Translations under genes and position numbers: made by a program | Origin: Telopea speciosissima | Taxonomy: Eukaryota; Streptophyta; Magnoliopsida; Proteales; Proteaceae | Reading direction: 5' to 3' | Assembly: GCF_018873765.1 (NCBI RefSeq) | Contig: NC_057924.1 | Location: forward strand, 6,820,001 to 6,884,000 | Length of the DNA: 64,000 nt | Notes under the pieces: model-generated | The model's database searches: none | Told to the model about the DNA's origin: nothing | What the model saw: only the letters and a program-made list of their open reading frames with translations | Shown here: in pieces, positions 22,791-34,899 of the stretch | Numbering within the stretch: the first letter of the stretch is position 1 | Layout: each line of letters opens with the position of its first letter

Positions 22791-25700
22791 TGCTTTTGTC
22801 AATGGTGCATTACTATTAACAAGTAATCCGGACTTCCATACAGTGAACTTGCTATGAATAATCAATTTTGGAGCTTGTTGATTTACACAAGTTCATAAAT
22901 TACATATTTATCTGTATATTTCAACTAAGATTAGGAGTAATTGTAGTTGTTTGTAGGTAAAGAATATATATGAAGCATCGGAAAGAAATTTTAAAGGATC
23001 TGAGCTTCCTTTTATAGCACTGTAATCTATAGATTCAACATAAATGCAGTACAAGTAGTTTTTAATTGAAGACCATCTGAGTGGAGCAGGGTAATTGAAA
23101 ATCTAGAATAACCTTACTCCTTAGTAAAAGTATTAGTGGCTCTGACTTATCCGTAAGTTCTTCATTGATTATAAAGCTAAAGGAGCAATTCTAAAACAAT
23201 ACCAAGAAGCCTTCCGATGAATTGTGGGATGAAACTAAGGTAGAAACATCTAAATAAGAACCAATTAAAGAGCAAAAAAAAAAAAAAAAAAAAAAAAAGG
23301 GGAGAAAAATGTGCTTACAAACCCAATAGCTACTCCCAGATTTCATGTGGAAATCAGAGGTGGTGTTGTAGATGCTAGAATGTATTACAAGCTCAAATGG
23401 GTCAGGGAGCAACTGCCTCAGAAACAAACAAACCATGCTGCCTCCAGCCATGAAACTATCAGATCTCTACCTTTCTGGAGTTCGTAAGTTACAAGATCAG
23501 ATAGTCGCTTTTGTGGGAAAGATTGACAAGCTGTCTAACATTTATTGGTTCTCTATTTCTATAACAACAAGCAAATCAATCAAAGGATCAGTCTCGATCT
23601 ATATGATTTCTGAGGCTGTTTCAACATTATGAAGGTCTGAAATATCTTGTGGGAATAGTGATGAAATTTCTTCCGTAATACATGTACAGAAAAAGAAAAA
23701 TTATGTCATGTACAGAGTCTTGGTTGGTTTATGATGGCTGCTCGTGAGAGCCAGTGAGACCCATGCATTTCTCAAGAAAAATTGCAACTGATTCATTTCA
23801 TATTTGTTTTCTGTACAACCACCTTAACCATCTCAAGATAAGCAAGATAAAATCTTGGTGTCTCCCAAACTCTGTCAATCATCACAGGGAAGTTCAAAAT
23901 ATAAATTCCTGAAACCAGATGTAAACAATGAGTCATGAGCTGATCGATGAAAGCCAAAGGAAAATGAGAAGTGGATCATAAAACCTGACATCATGAAGTG
24001 TGTTCTATGATTAACTGCACTGGAAAGAAAAAATATTATCCCTGGGAGCTTGAATCTTTCCAAGCATGTCTTTAATGTGTCAAGTGGGCGAGATTTACCT
24101 GTTGCAGTGTCAGCTCAGTAGGGAGTTCCTGTTTGTCTGTAAAAATAGTTGTTGTAATGATGCAAGTTGTTTAATTATTAGAAGGCATCATATAACTATG
24201 TGATTCCTTAAAAGAAAATATTCAAATCGAGGGCAGTTATTGCAAGTAATCAAACAATATGGATCCCTAAGCCAATTCTGATTAGGAAGAAAGCTGGGAT
24301 TCTTGCCTTCCTACCCGGAATGGATTGTTTTGACTACTTTGACCCCCTCCATGGGACAAGTCGGTTTCTCTACCGTTTGTTGTTCATTCATTGGGAAAGG
24401 ATAGGCAGATTAATCTTGCTATAATAGATGAGAGCTTATTTGGTAGCCCTTGAGGTACCATATTAAATGGTCTCAGGTTGCAGACATCCTGGATCCTGGA
24501 ATTCAAATTCTATCAGGCATAAGCAATCTATAGTTGATTCCTTGTATTAATGCAGTTTGAATGCGGCAAATTAAACAGTTTATGGAATTTATAAATGAAA
24601 AGGGAATTCATGACACTTCACAGTTGTGTATTGCTCTGTTGAAGCCCAATGTTTGGGAGAGTTATCTAAGATTAGGTGGACTAACAAGCAAAACATATTA
24701 TTCATCAGAACTTGTATCTTTCCAAGCATGTCTTCATTGTCAAGAGTATGGGAAACATGGAGGAAAAGGTCACACATAATTAAATGTAGGAAACATGTGT
24801 ATATTAAAAAAAAAGGAATGATAAATGATGTAAGAACTTGCTGAACTTATATATTCCTTAGAATAGGGGAAAAGAAAATCTACAAGTTTCCCAAGGAACA
24901 CTAACCATATAAGAAAATCAACTATATGCCTTTAAAAGCCTGACTGCTGATAATTATGGATGAGAGACATTTTAGGTAATTTTGGCTTCTCAAGATTCAA
25001 TATTATGGGGATTACGCAGTAGTCTCTATGTAGGCTTAGCTGGGCAATATGGGCAAGCTAATCGTTCCTTTCATCAACTCAATCCAAACACCTGAAGTTG
25101 TGCCATTCATTATATTGCAATGAGTACCAATTAAAATGGAAGCCAGTGATTTCCCAGATAATTTAGCTTCAAACAAGAAAAGGAAAGAAAATAACTTTAT
25201 TTTATTTTTATGCAAGTGTAGAGTGTTCAAAAAACTTAAGGGGGAAAAAATGATAAAGCATGGCTTCGAAAGAAGCTATGCCTCGTTAATAAAACTATGT
25301 AGCTGATTATCCTCTGTTTGAAACCTTGAGGACATCTGACCTCATGGATTGCTAACTAATTATCGGTAACAGCAGATATCTTGGACTTAATACACTATAT
25401 CATATATGTTTCTCCAATGGTTGTAGGATAAACCTAATCAGTTCTGCACCAGCAAAAGTATCTGTTTTGCAGCACACAACTCTGCACCAAGGGAGAGCTT
25501 CTTGCAATCCCTTAATGAGCACCAACCAAACACCGAATGCTTGCTTTGCAACTCATAATGCCATGATTTAATGCAGTCTCAATCAGGTGAATTCAAAAGA
25601 CCCAAAAGGGTGTTATGTGAACAACTTCCAGAAAGACCTGCCTTTTTTCCATACAAGATGTCCCCTCCAACCCCCCCCCCCCCTCCTCCTTTTACCCCTG

Positions 25701-26419
25701 GTTAGATTAAAAAGTTGGAATACAACAATAACGGCACTAACTAAGTCTGAGGACCTGGGAAAAGTAAACAACAGTAGCAGCTAAGAAGACTCAACTAGAG
25801 TGACTACCTCAAGAAGCAGAGAGATGATTACCAGATTCATCAGACCCTACATAGACATCTCAATTATAAGTTGATGATATGTTAAGAGTGTTGGATAAAG
25901 CTCATTATGAACATGTTTTAACCAGTCTGTGTTGTTAATAATATGAGCTGGTGTAACAACTGTGACTGTCTTGGAATGAGGGGCCATTCTTTAAATCTAA
26001 TCACCTTATGGAAATAAATTAAGGACTTTGTTTACCTTTAAAATTTGCTATTGTTAAATTACTTTCCACCTTAAGTTGATTTCACATGGACCACTTCTGT
26101 TGTAGATTGTTGTTTACTTTCTTGCCATTATAATTGTCAAGGCGCCGCCTAGGCGTCTAGGTACCTTGGTCGCTTTAATTACTTAGATTGCCTTGCATCC
26201 AGGCCCTCTCCAACACCTTGGATTGCCTACACGCTGTGACAACTATGCTTGTCACAACTTGAGATGATTATTGATTTAAAAAATAAGGTAAGAACATACA
26301 TCAAAGTAATGAGAAGAAAATGTATCACTATTCATTTCTTGTCAGTGAAGCAGTAAAAATGTAAAATCAAGATTCTACACACACATATGATAGCCTTGAA
26401 AAGGAAGTGAAAGTCAGTA

Positions 26420-26830
26420 TCTTTAGGACTGGTGTTGGTCGGTTTTTCTAAGCATAAATCAGGTCGGACCGAAACTGGACCGATTATTGGTTGGTCTGTA
26501 AAATCCAAACAAAGCTGATAGCTGTCAATCTGGTTCATTTCAGTTCCTTATCAGTTTCATTTATCGGTCTCTTGAGATCAGTCGAGTCTCGGTTTTTCAT
26601 ATATAAAAAAATACAAACAAAAATCTAATTTTATTGGTTTTATCGGGGTTTTCCAGTTCTTTATCAGTTTTTCGATTTCAGTCCAAACAATTGGTTTTGG
26701 TCGATCAGTCCAGTTAATTTAGACCGTACTGGGAGTTTTTTGAAAACCCCAAACTGAAGCCAAGCCAATAAGGAGATTGGATCAGTCCGGTCGTTTTCTG
26801 GCTCGGTTCAGCCCGGTGTCTTAAGTGAGA
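26420..26830. repeat. Degenerate CGGTT/TCGGTTT-rich repeat
   Basis: The segment is a dense, imperfect series of words such as TCGGTTTTTC, GGTCGGACCG, AACTGGACCG and TTATCGGTTT. Similar patches lie at 13800-13930, 14280-14480, 22020-22160, 38573-38880 and 58100-58450. No unit length is regular enough to call a satellite. Confidence 0.6.
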
Positions 26831-27340
26831 GTTTTTGAAGCTAGACTGGACATTTAACAAGAAAGAAGAGCTTTTATTTTGCTTTATTCTCTAAATTTAA
26901 CTTCCATTTTTCAATAACAAACTGGATCTAAACAGAAAAATTGGAAGGGTGGCTGATTTGCTTAAACCTGGTTTGACCACTCTTGTTATCCAGTTTGTAT
27001 GGAACTGATTTTTTTTTACCCCCCAAAAGGCCTCAACCCAACCTAACCTTGGATTTCCATTTTTTAAGCCCAAGCCCCCAACCCAAGGTTAAAACATTCA
27101 GCCCAACCTCAAGTATTTTTGGGGTTGGACTTTGATGGATTTTGATAAATCCGCCAAAGTGCCCACCCCAATATCCCCCCCCCCCCCCACATTCCCCTTA
27201 AAAATGATAAGATTCTCTTGGGCACACAAAGAGATGTGCAGTAATGGGTATGGTTTCATCAGTTTATTTGAAAAAAACCTGTGACTCGTAAAAGGAATTT
27301 TATTGTAAAAAAAAAAAAGAAAGGAAAAAGAACTCTCTCT

Positions 27341-27474
27341 GAGAGTGTGGGCTACACCAGCACTCCCATGAGTCTATCTCTCTCATTCCCATATGAAAAA
27401 GACACCTCTGCCCCCTTTGTTTTGAGGAGGAGAGATATAGACACATAGGAGCACTGGTGTACACCACACTCCTG
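27341..27474. mobile_element. Fold-back element, about 50-bp arms
   Basis: The left arm has GAGTGTGGGCTACACCAGCAC and CATGAGTCTATCTCTCTC. The right arm has GAGAGATATAGACACATAGG and CACTGGTGTACACCACACTC, its inverted complement. The loop contains CCCCCTTTGTTTTGAGG. It is the same family as the element near 14110-14290 and the half-copies at 958-1218. Confidence 0.7.
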
Positions 27475-27827
27475 GACAGAAAACTGCTTCCAAAAAATAA
27501 TAAAATAAAAGGAACTATATGGGTATGAGATTATAAAACATAGAATCGGATCTAGGATTGGCCTCCATAGATTCCGAACTGAATTGGCCAGACTCAGTTA
27601 GACTTAGTAAGCAAAAAATCGTTGTTAATTGGGATTGACATAGTTCGAATCCTAGTCAAGTTGGTCGATTCCATTGATTCAAATTTGGCAAGGATACAGA
27701 TCAAATTCGGCTCAGATACGGATTGGATGTGATCGGATCCGGATATTCCCTGCCCGAATTCGGATACCTCTAATCGGATTCTGATGGATTCGGATGCAGA
27801 TCAAATTCAGATTTTCAATAGGGGTGC

Positions 27828-28345
27828 AAGTTTGGTCCTGTCGGCCCAAACCCCCCTTGAGCCCAAATAGGGCTTGGACTGAGATATTTGGCCCTGAGGG
27901 CGGATCAGGGCTGGAAATTTCTGGCCTTGAGTTAGGGTCGGGTCGGGCTAGGGTTGAGGCCTCAAGCTAAGCTTGACCCAGCCCGGCCCGACCCTGATTT
28001 AAGTTATACTATAAAATATATATTGATATAATATATACCTTATAAACTTTAAACGTCATCAATATTTTTTTATATAATATATTATATATGAAGACAATAA
28101 GTGATATATCTTATTATAGTGTTATTTTATGTAAAATTGATAATGTTCTCCCCGGCCCATTCTAGCCCATGCATTTCTTTCCCCCTCCCTATGATTAGGG
28201 TCAATCAGGGTCAGCCCGGCCCGACCTTGAGGCCTTGAGTGAGGGTCCGGTAGGGTCTGGCCTGGGCCCAGCTAAGGGGACTTAGGGTTGGGCTAGGGTT
28301 CTATAAAGCCCGGCCCAAACCGACCCTGTTGCAGCCCTAATTTTC
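27828..28345. repeat. GGGTCGGGCC-rich repeat with inverted ends
   Basis: The ends AGGGGTGCAAGTTTGGTCC and GACCCTGTTGCAGCCCT are roughly inverted. The body is dense in CCCGGCCCGACC and GGGTCGGGCTAGGG words, interrupted by an AT-rich stretch (about 28005-28140). It is probably a non-autonomous DNA element with degenerate internal repeats, not a gene. Confidence 0.5.
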
Positions 28346-29287
28346 GATCATTCGTTTACATTTCTGCCTTGTGGAACCTCGACTTTCCTCTCCCTAGTAG
28401 ATACAATTCACTCTCAATCCATATCTCTTAGATCATGATTCTCTTTTCCTCATATTCTAGAACCCTTGAATCTTCAAAAACCCTCAAGATCATTTTTTAT
28501 TATTAAGTATTCGGATTTTTTTTCAGACGGATTTTTATCGAAGTATTCAGATTTTTTTCCGAATATCTCTAAACGAATAATGATGTCCCTAAATGGATAT
28601 GGATGCGGATCGGATTCAAATTTTTGGTTTTCTAATTACATCCCTAGTCTTAGTACCACAAGCAGGTAAGAACGTGATTTATAAACCAATTCAATTATGG
28701 TTTTCACTAGTACCACTAGCATGAAAAACATCCATTGATTGTGAACAACTAACCTATAATTTTCTCTAATATGAGAACACTTATATACCATTTCTCTTGG
28801 GGGTTGGGGGGAATTGGAAAACTCGACCTAGACCAAAACAATACTGCGCATTTGGATCTCCTTATTACTATTTCATAAAAAGAAGAGGGATTTATATGCT
28901 AACATCATATACGTTAAAAAGAAAAACGTTCCTTTCAACAAGTGTCAGAATGTATACATGGGTTTTTCATATTAATAATGAGAAAATAGAGAGATTATGT
29001 GAGAAGACGTATATTTTAACACCCGTGTGTCATTCTTTTTCCCTTCACAAAATAGGTTTTTTTTTTTTTTTTTTTTTTTTTTTGTAATACCTTCATAAAA
29101 TAGATAAAACCATGTAAAAGGAAAATTTTCAAATAAAAACATAAACAGTAATTTTTTTTTTTCCATGTTTTTTAATTAAACGAATGATGCTTAAAAACAG
29201 AGCGAAGGAAGAAAAAAAAAAAAAAAACTCTCAAAAAATAATGGCCTATCTTCTTTTTTTTTTTATAGGTTAAAATTATTTCTTATG

Positions 29288-29288
<1 letters not shown>

Positions 29289-29368
<80 letters not shown>
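29289..29368 (-). tRNA. trnL-UAG: tRNA-Leu (anticodon UAG)
   Basis: On the minus strand the RNA runs GACAGTTTGGCCGAGTGGTC ... CCCACAGCTGTCA, 80 nt. The acceptor stem GACAGTT pairs with AGCTGTC, with one G-U pair, and the discriminator base is A as expected for leucine. The D arm has TGGCCGAGTGG (A box). The anticodon stem CCAGA/TCTGG encloses the loop TTTAGGC, giving anticodon TAG. A class II variable arm (TCCGAAAGGGCG) is present, and the T arm holds GGGTTCAAATCCC (B box). There is no intron. A poly-T run (about 29253-29266), the Pol III terminator on the transcribed strand's complement, is not in the expected orientation, so the terminator is not asserted. Confidence 0.95.
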
Positions 29369-29996
29369 AACTGGTTGATACTGTTCATACCGAATAACCA
29401 ACTATAGCCATCAGTCCTCGACTACGTAAAGATTTCTTTACTTCAATATATAGACAAGTTTTCATCAATTTGAAAGCCCATCTATTAATTTAGATTTGTC
29501 GAGAACTTGATCATATCTTTGTTGGTATTTACAGTCCCAAGTCGTTGAACAACAATACAAAGATGGATTCGACATGGCAAAGCAAACAGAATTGAACATG
29601 TAATATTGGCCATTTGGCCCGGTGCTTACACACATTGGCCCCCGCATTGGTGCAGAGGTCGTGCTACCTTTCAGGGAATCCTTTTCTTAAATTTTATTAC
29701 ATTTTGCAATCAAATTCTTTGATTTTAAGACGAAAAATAAGGATTTCATTTTAAAATTATAGTTATCAAAGAATTTAAGGTAAGTCCTCACAATTTCAAA
29801 AATTTCTATCTTCTTTTTTAAATCAATTTCATTTTCCTTACCTTATCTCCATAATACCATCTTCTTCCATCTCTCAATCCGAACCCAAAATACTTTTATA
29901 ATTTGATTTTGATATAGAATAGATGTGATTTCATATTGTCACCTCAAGGGAGGGTCCAACACCGTAATTATAGTATACCTCTTTGTACTTGGGTTT

Positions 29997-30146
29997 CCTC
30001 CAGTCGTGGCAGGAGCTGATCGAAGGATCCAACCCAGCAAATATAGGGGGGATTTGATCATTTCACAGGGACCCATCTATGAAATGAACCAAACACCCCC
30101 TGATTTGTTGGGCTGGATCCTCTAGCTCCCACCACAACTGGAGGAG
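29997..30146. mobile_element. Fold-back MITE-like element
   Basis: The left arm CCTCCAGTCGTGGCAGGAGC, then GGATCCAACCCAGCAAATATA, is the near-complement of the right arm TTTGTTGGGCTGGATCC, then TCCCACCACAACTGGAGGA. Arms are about 50 bp around a loop of about 50 bp. Non-coding. Confidence 0.7.
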
Positions 30147-30527
30147 AGCCAAATTGTACCTCTTTTTCCATGTTACTCTGAACCTTTAAAATTACTTTGA
30201 TGGACAAGGTTTTTCATCATGGCAGATATGGAATCGTGCTTCGGTCTCACATGGTAAGGTCGCCCATGTAAGGATTATAAAGCAAGTAGTGCTAACTGTG
30301 CGTTGCGATGTCTCTTTGGTCAGTGCCAAGTACGGGCTCTAACGCAATCCGTGTAATGCTTGTGTTAAGGTGAATCTTTCACGCTACATCAATCACAATT
30401 CACAACACAAGAAAAGACTTTATAAACAAAAGATCCACATGATTAAAGAGGAGGGAACACGTTAGTACATGCAAGACCCATACAATAAAAAATGTGAGAG
30501 AGAGCGTGAAAAAGCATTTGCATAGGA

Positions 30528-30713
30528 CGGATCCAGATCCTCTATTGCCGAGCTGCCTAACAGGATCGTGCTGCCCAGGCACGGTGATGCGTGCAATGAC
30601 CGCCTTACCCCCACTCGAGCAAGGCGTTTGGGCAAGGGTAAGGCGGACATTACGCGCAACACCGTATCTAGGCAGCACGGTCTTACCGGGCAGCTCGGCA
30701 GTAGAAGATCCAA
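30528..30713. mobile_element. GC-rich fold-back element, about 85-bp arms, upstream of the gene at 30985
   Basis: The left arm holds GGATCC...TATTGCCGAGCTGCC, CGTGCTGCCCAGGCACGGTG and CCGCCTTACCC. The right arm holds GGGTAAGGCGGACATTACGC, AGGCAGCACGGTCTTACCGG and GCAGCTCGGCAGTAGAAGATCC. These are near-complementary, so the whole can fold into one long hairpin. Related half-copies appear around 47125-47225 and 47640-47720. The open frames that cross it on both strands are products of this GC-rich symmetry. Confidence 0.75.
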
Positions 30714-30984
30714 ATTTTTGCCTATTTTGATTATGCTTCGTATCTCTCTCATTTCTCAAAAGGTTTTAAATAACATCTTGTATAAGGTTGGTTTGTCTGC
30801 CAAGTATAAAACTATAATTAAAAAGTTTAAGGGTAAAAGTGGAAAGAAAATGATGGGAAAGTCCAGAAACTCTCTCTCTCTCTATTTATGGGCAATACAT
30901 AGCGGATTTCTTGTTTTGTTTGTTATAGAAAAAAAGGTTTCACAACAAACAAAAACAAGGTGAGAAGAGAAAAATCAACTTGAG

Positions 30985-31275
30985 ATGATGAACACATTAC
31001 AGAGATCAAATATCTCATTCCGGAGGCAAGGATCCTCCGGTCAGATTTGGGATGATCGGCTTCGCATCCACGAAGCAGCGATCGGCTGCGGAAAAGGGCC
31101 GACGGTGACCATTGACAAAGGAAGACATCAAGTGCATGAAGAGCAATTGCCTGAGAAAGATAAGATACAAGCATCCATATCTGGACTCTCCCCTAATACC
31201 AAATCTCAGCCAAGAACACAAAGGTGTGGTCTTTCTGCTGTTTTCGGAAAATGTGTAGGTTCTCATTCTACATGA
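30985..31275 (+). CDS. MAPK kinase substrate (At1g80180-like) family protein, single exon, 96 aa
   Basis: The frame opens with MMNTLQRSNISFRRQGSSGQ and then IWDDRLRIHE. From memory the LQRS..SFRRQGSSG..WDDR block is the hallmark of the small plant family around Arabidopsis At1g80180 and At1g15400, described as MAPK kinase substrates involved in MAPK signalling and stomatal patterning. The C-terminal RCGLSAVFGKC block also fits the conserved end of the family (GFC.AFGK). The middle (about residues 35-75) is polar and low in order, as in relatives. Length and the lack of introns agree with the family. Ser residues in SFRRQGSSG are plausible phosphorylation sites, by inference. The next ATG, one codon later, could be the start. 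Confidence 0.82.
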   Translation: MMNTLQRSNISFRRQGSSGQIWDDRLRIHEAAIGCGKGPTVTIDKGRHQVHEEQLPEKDKIQASISGLSPNTKSQPRTQRCGLSAVFGKCVGSHST

Positions 31276-32288
31276 TATCAACCTAACTCTATGTTCTTTG
31301 TATATTTTCTTCATGAAATGAACAAAGAAAAAGATAAGATTTGTTAATTATGGGATTAGAAAGCAAATTTGGAATTCTTCTGTATCATGTTCATTCATCC
31401 AACACCTTAATGGATTTTTCTTGGTAATATCCTCTCTTTCTTTTTTCCTTTGAGGTGCATGATATGAAGGGGTTTTTTTTTTTTTTTTTTTGTGAGTAAA
31501 TAATATATTCTATCGAAACAAATCGAAAACAAAAGCACCCAAGAGGAAGAGGAGAGAGAACCAAAGCGCTACCCAATTGAGCTAGCTATCTGTCGAATTG
31601 ATCAGTTAGACGCATAAGCAGATATTTTTCTTGTAAAATCTAGCTTAATTCAAGTTTTCCTTCACCATGGATGAATGAAAAATCTCCTCATATAGACATC
31701 TAATTTCTCTTACTAAACCCTCGAGGGGCATTTGTGATCATGAACAATGAGGTATGAAAAGTTAATGATGAATGTAGAGTCCAATCATAGGATCACATCA
31801 TGGGTTTTTTTTTGTACGGTGAAGGAAAACATAGAATATTAATGGTAATCTATTTTATTGGTGTAGAATTTTATAAATAGATTAAAAAATAAAATTAAGG
31901 ATGAGCTGTTAATAGATGCCCAGTGTAGATCGAGATATCTGTTTATTTAGTTCTTGTTCTTCAGTTTTAGTGTTTCTCCTCTCTATTGATGGCATTGCCT
32001 TAGGTGAGAATAGGTTTTTCGCAAATTTCTTTGTAGTTTACGTCTGGATTTTGTCTGGTTCTTTGTATACTATTTTTCCTTTCTAATATAAATGATCCTT
32101 TTAACAATAAAAAGTAGAATTTAACAAATAAATCTTCAACCTTCAATTAAAAAGCAGAAGCAATTGCACAATTGGAAGGGTAGAGACAAAATATCACAAA
32201 CATTTAATTTTATTTTCTTTCAACTTTTCTCCCCTTGGCTGAAACACTTAAACATACACACAACACACACACAACAAGAGACTAAAAA
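31276..32288. other. Gap between the MAPK-kinase-substrate-like gene and the first F-box gene
   Basis: From about 31335 the sequence matches the flank at 49155-49360 (TTTGTTAATTATGGGATTAG and GATATTTTTC words), so it is the outer edge of the F-box duplication unit. A poly-T run (31470-31491) sits inside. The stretch from 32128 (AATCTTCAACC...GCAGAAGCAATTGCACAATT) recurs at about 38948 and 45098, just downstream of each F-box gene. No gene recognised. Confidence 0.6.
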
Positions 32289-33889
32289 TTACTGTATCGA
32301 AACCAACAGGTTAGGAGAGGCTCTCTCAAAACCTAGAACCCTTTGAGCTTTTTGAAAGTACAAGTCAGGAGGTTCATCATCAATATCCATTTCCTTACAA
32401 GTACTTATACTTATCCTTTCCAAGACCTGAGCTTCTTTCATAAGATATTGTAGTAGTTCTTCTTCATATTTAAACCCTAGGAAGCCTTCTACCTTTATCA
32501 CTTTTAAATTTTCTCGCAAGCAGCAAAAACGCACTTGCATTTCGCGTTCTTTACAGAATCCTTTAAAATCAAACTCATCAGAAGAGCCTTCATCCTGAAA
32601 TGCAGATAGATATATGGTAATTAATTAAATTGTTAAACAATGTGGAAATGACCTAAAAATGAAATTACTGTAATTTCTTAAGGCACTTACTATGTGTCTT
32701 TTGAAGGATTTCATTTTGAGTTTTCCCCCAAATCCCATTTCAATTGAAAGAGTGTTTAACTTAGGGCAATACATGAGCAATGCCAAGATCCCAAGTAATT
32801 CTCTTGATTCCAATCCAACCTTTAAGATCAAATGCTTAGTTTCAAGGTATTTTGAAGGTGGAATAAAATCCAGTGTCCTCTTAGGAAGAACCTATTGAAC
32901 AGAAAGAGGTACAATACAAAGAGTTAAACAAAAAAAGGAGAAATATTAGAAGGTGGTTGAGGAAATTTATATACCTGAGTCACATAAGAGCAAACAGTTA
33001 AGCACTTCACTAGATGAAGACCTGGAAGAATGAGATAAAGGAAATATCTGAACTTATCAGATTGTATATATGCAAATTTAAATTCAAGTTCAGCCTTCTC
33101 AATGCTTGGTAAGTGTTGTAGTTCTAAGCTTCTGATTGATCCAAAATATTTGAAGAATCTAAGACTTGGTAAGGAGATCTTGATCCTGCTTTGAAGGGGA
33201 GAACAATCACATATACACAATTTTCGCAACCGGGTTTCTGTTCCTTCATACAGTTTTATATCTTCAAGATCAACACAATTCTTGAGATTTAGGGTTTCAA
33301 GTGATGGACAATTTGAAACCAAATCCTCAAAAACCCTTTGTGATAATCTGATATAACCTAGTGAGAGGTTCTTCAGTGAGCTCAAGTTTTTGAACATTGA
33401 AATATTGAGATTACAAACAGATAAGCTCAGTGATTGGAGTCCTCTATGTTTAAACAAACAAAAGGGTATATCAAAAAATGCTTCAGGATCTGATGGAAAC
33501 TTTCCTTCCCATCCTAACCCATAGAAGTTGAGATCAATTTCGTCTACTTTCCGATTTATGACAACCCTAATCCATTGTTCAATTTCGGAATTGAACTCAT
33601 TAGGGTAACCGAACGATAATCGGAACTTATCTACCTTCGGTTCTTGGTACTTCATCATCCATTTTCGGGCAAATTCGATGAAATCCCTCCTCTGAGACTC
33701 TTCTTCATCATCACCTTCAAGCAGATTACCCCTCATGAAGAATGTCTCATCGAATTCTATGCTTTTGGTGGACTGCCATATATATCTCCATCGTTTGGAG
33801 AGTATGCTTGTCTTTGCAGCTTCTTTGAATGGAAGAAAGGAAATGATATGGATAAGAACCAAGTCTGAAACAAAATCAAACAGATCCAT
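32289..33889 (-). CDS. F-box/FBD/LRR protein, copy A (three exons, 473 aa)
   Basis: Exons are 32975-33889, 32691-32891 and 32289-32594, with GT-AG borders; lengths of 305, 67 and 102 codons close in phase 0. The N-terminal F-box at about residues 4-45 includes LIHIISFLPFKEAAKTSILS and KRWRYIWQS. Leucine-rich repeats follow at about 120-300, such as LKNLSLGYIRLS and LETLNLKNCVDLE. Exon 2 carries YCPKLNTLSIEMGF, and exon 3 the FBD domain (CLRENLKVIKVEGFLGFKYE and KEAQVLERISISTCKEMD). Such proteins are substrate-recognition subunits of SCF E3 ubiquitin ligases: the F-box binds SKP1/ASK and the LRR-FBD part binds the target. The target is unknown. It is the first of three tandem copies on the same strand, with short introns (83 and 96 bp). 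The start is the ATG of MDLFDF, conserved in position with copies B and C, which have a few extra N-terminal residues. No breaks were seen. Confidence 0.92.
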
Positions 33890-34899
33890 ATTTCTCAGGG
33901 AATGGTTGTAATAATGGATCTAACCCAAGAAAATGAAAAAGAGTTTCAGGGAGAGGACTAGATTGAGGAAGAGAGGTCAGGAGAGAAAGATTAGGATGAC
34001 AAATGGATTGTTGATGGACCTTACAAGGAGTTGCAGGTGGGTATTTTATAAGAATCTACAAGAAAGGTTTTTGGAAATGTAATAAGCATGGAAATGCATG
34101 TCCAATTTTTCCTTTTGCAGGCCAACGGGCAAATACTAATTAGGGTTTTTTTCTACAGTACTTCTTATGTATACGTACATGCACTAATCTCTGTGTATTT
34201 TATCTCTGAAATGGAAAATCTCTATGCCTTTGGGTATTTATGAATCCAAAGGGAAAGTGAATTATTCTATTTCCTTGGCTGCCAGCCTTGTTGCAGGAAC
34301 ATTTCGGCTACTAGTGTAGCAGCAAAATTTCGTCCCTAGAGAAATCATTATCATTAATTAAGATTTATCATGCATGGGTTCTTGCCAGTTTTGTCTTGGC
34401 GCGCCTTTGAACGTAACGCTCACTCTAAGCGTTAGTCAAATACCAAACTTTGAAACCGTCTTGTCCTTAACTGAGAAATGGAAAAAAAGGAGTAAAAACA
34501 CAAGGGCTACACTGTATACTATACAATTTTGATAAGATTATACCAATAGTCTTGATTCTTGGGGATAACGATTAGCTGTGAGTTGAGTTTATGCTTATAT
34601 TCTTAATTAAGAAAATAACATTTTAAGTAAGGGCAAGAGGTCTCTAATTGGTCGCATGGTCTCTACACAAGCATTTGGGCCAATGGGTGAGCACGTCTGG
34701 GTATCTACCCAATGGGCAGAAGTGTCATCTCACGGTGCCCTGTGAGAGCGACTTGATACATGCTTCTAACCCATAAATTAGAAAATGTGTATAATGTGCG
34801 AATGGGGGTACAATTGAAGGTAAAAAAAAAAATGCTATGTTAAACGATTCAATTCTGTCAGTTATCCCTAACAAATTATGGCCAATGAACTAAAGAAAA

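Larger units (their letters stand above)
21436..29288. other. 7.8-kb non-coding region
   Basis: The 3' flank of the TMEM97-like gene holds a 65-bp tandem duplication (about 21525-21632). A tandem duplication follows at 22434-22790, then a 20-bp A run at 23275, C-rich runs near 25670 and 27180, and a GTCAAGGCGCCGCCTAGGCG-type repeat at about 26140-26250. Degenerate CGGTT/CCGAA repeats lie at 26420-26830 and 27540-27820, a fold-back at 27341-27474, and a GGGTCGGGCC-type repeat at 27828-28340. No open frame here shows protein similarity; the words 'TTTCCAAGCATGTCTT' recur at about 24059 and 24721. Confidence 0.6.
29369..30984. other. Intergenic region with two fold-back elements and the upstream region of the MAPK-kinase-substrate-like gene
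   Basis: Apart from the fold-back elements at 29997-30146 and 30528-30713, the region is AT-rich and without recognisable genes. A CT-rich stretch CTCTCTCTCTCTATTTATGG at about 30869-30889 lies about 100 bp before the next start codon and contains a TATA-like TATTTATG. It is probably the core promoter and leader of the gene at 30985. Confidence 0.5.

Noticed and set aside
23372-23632. 86-codon frames on both strands near a long A-run
   Set aside because: No similarity; partly a poly-A/poly-F artefact.
30400-30963. Four overlapping open frames of 78-131 codons
   Set aside because: They follow from the GC-rich symmetry of the fold-back element at 30528-30713, which removes stops on both strands.
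31015-31314. 99-codon minus-strand frame
   Set aside because: It is the shadow of the MAPK-kinase-substrate-like gene on the plus strand, whose frame has recognisable family motifs.
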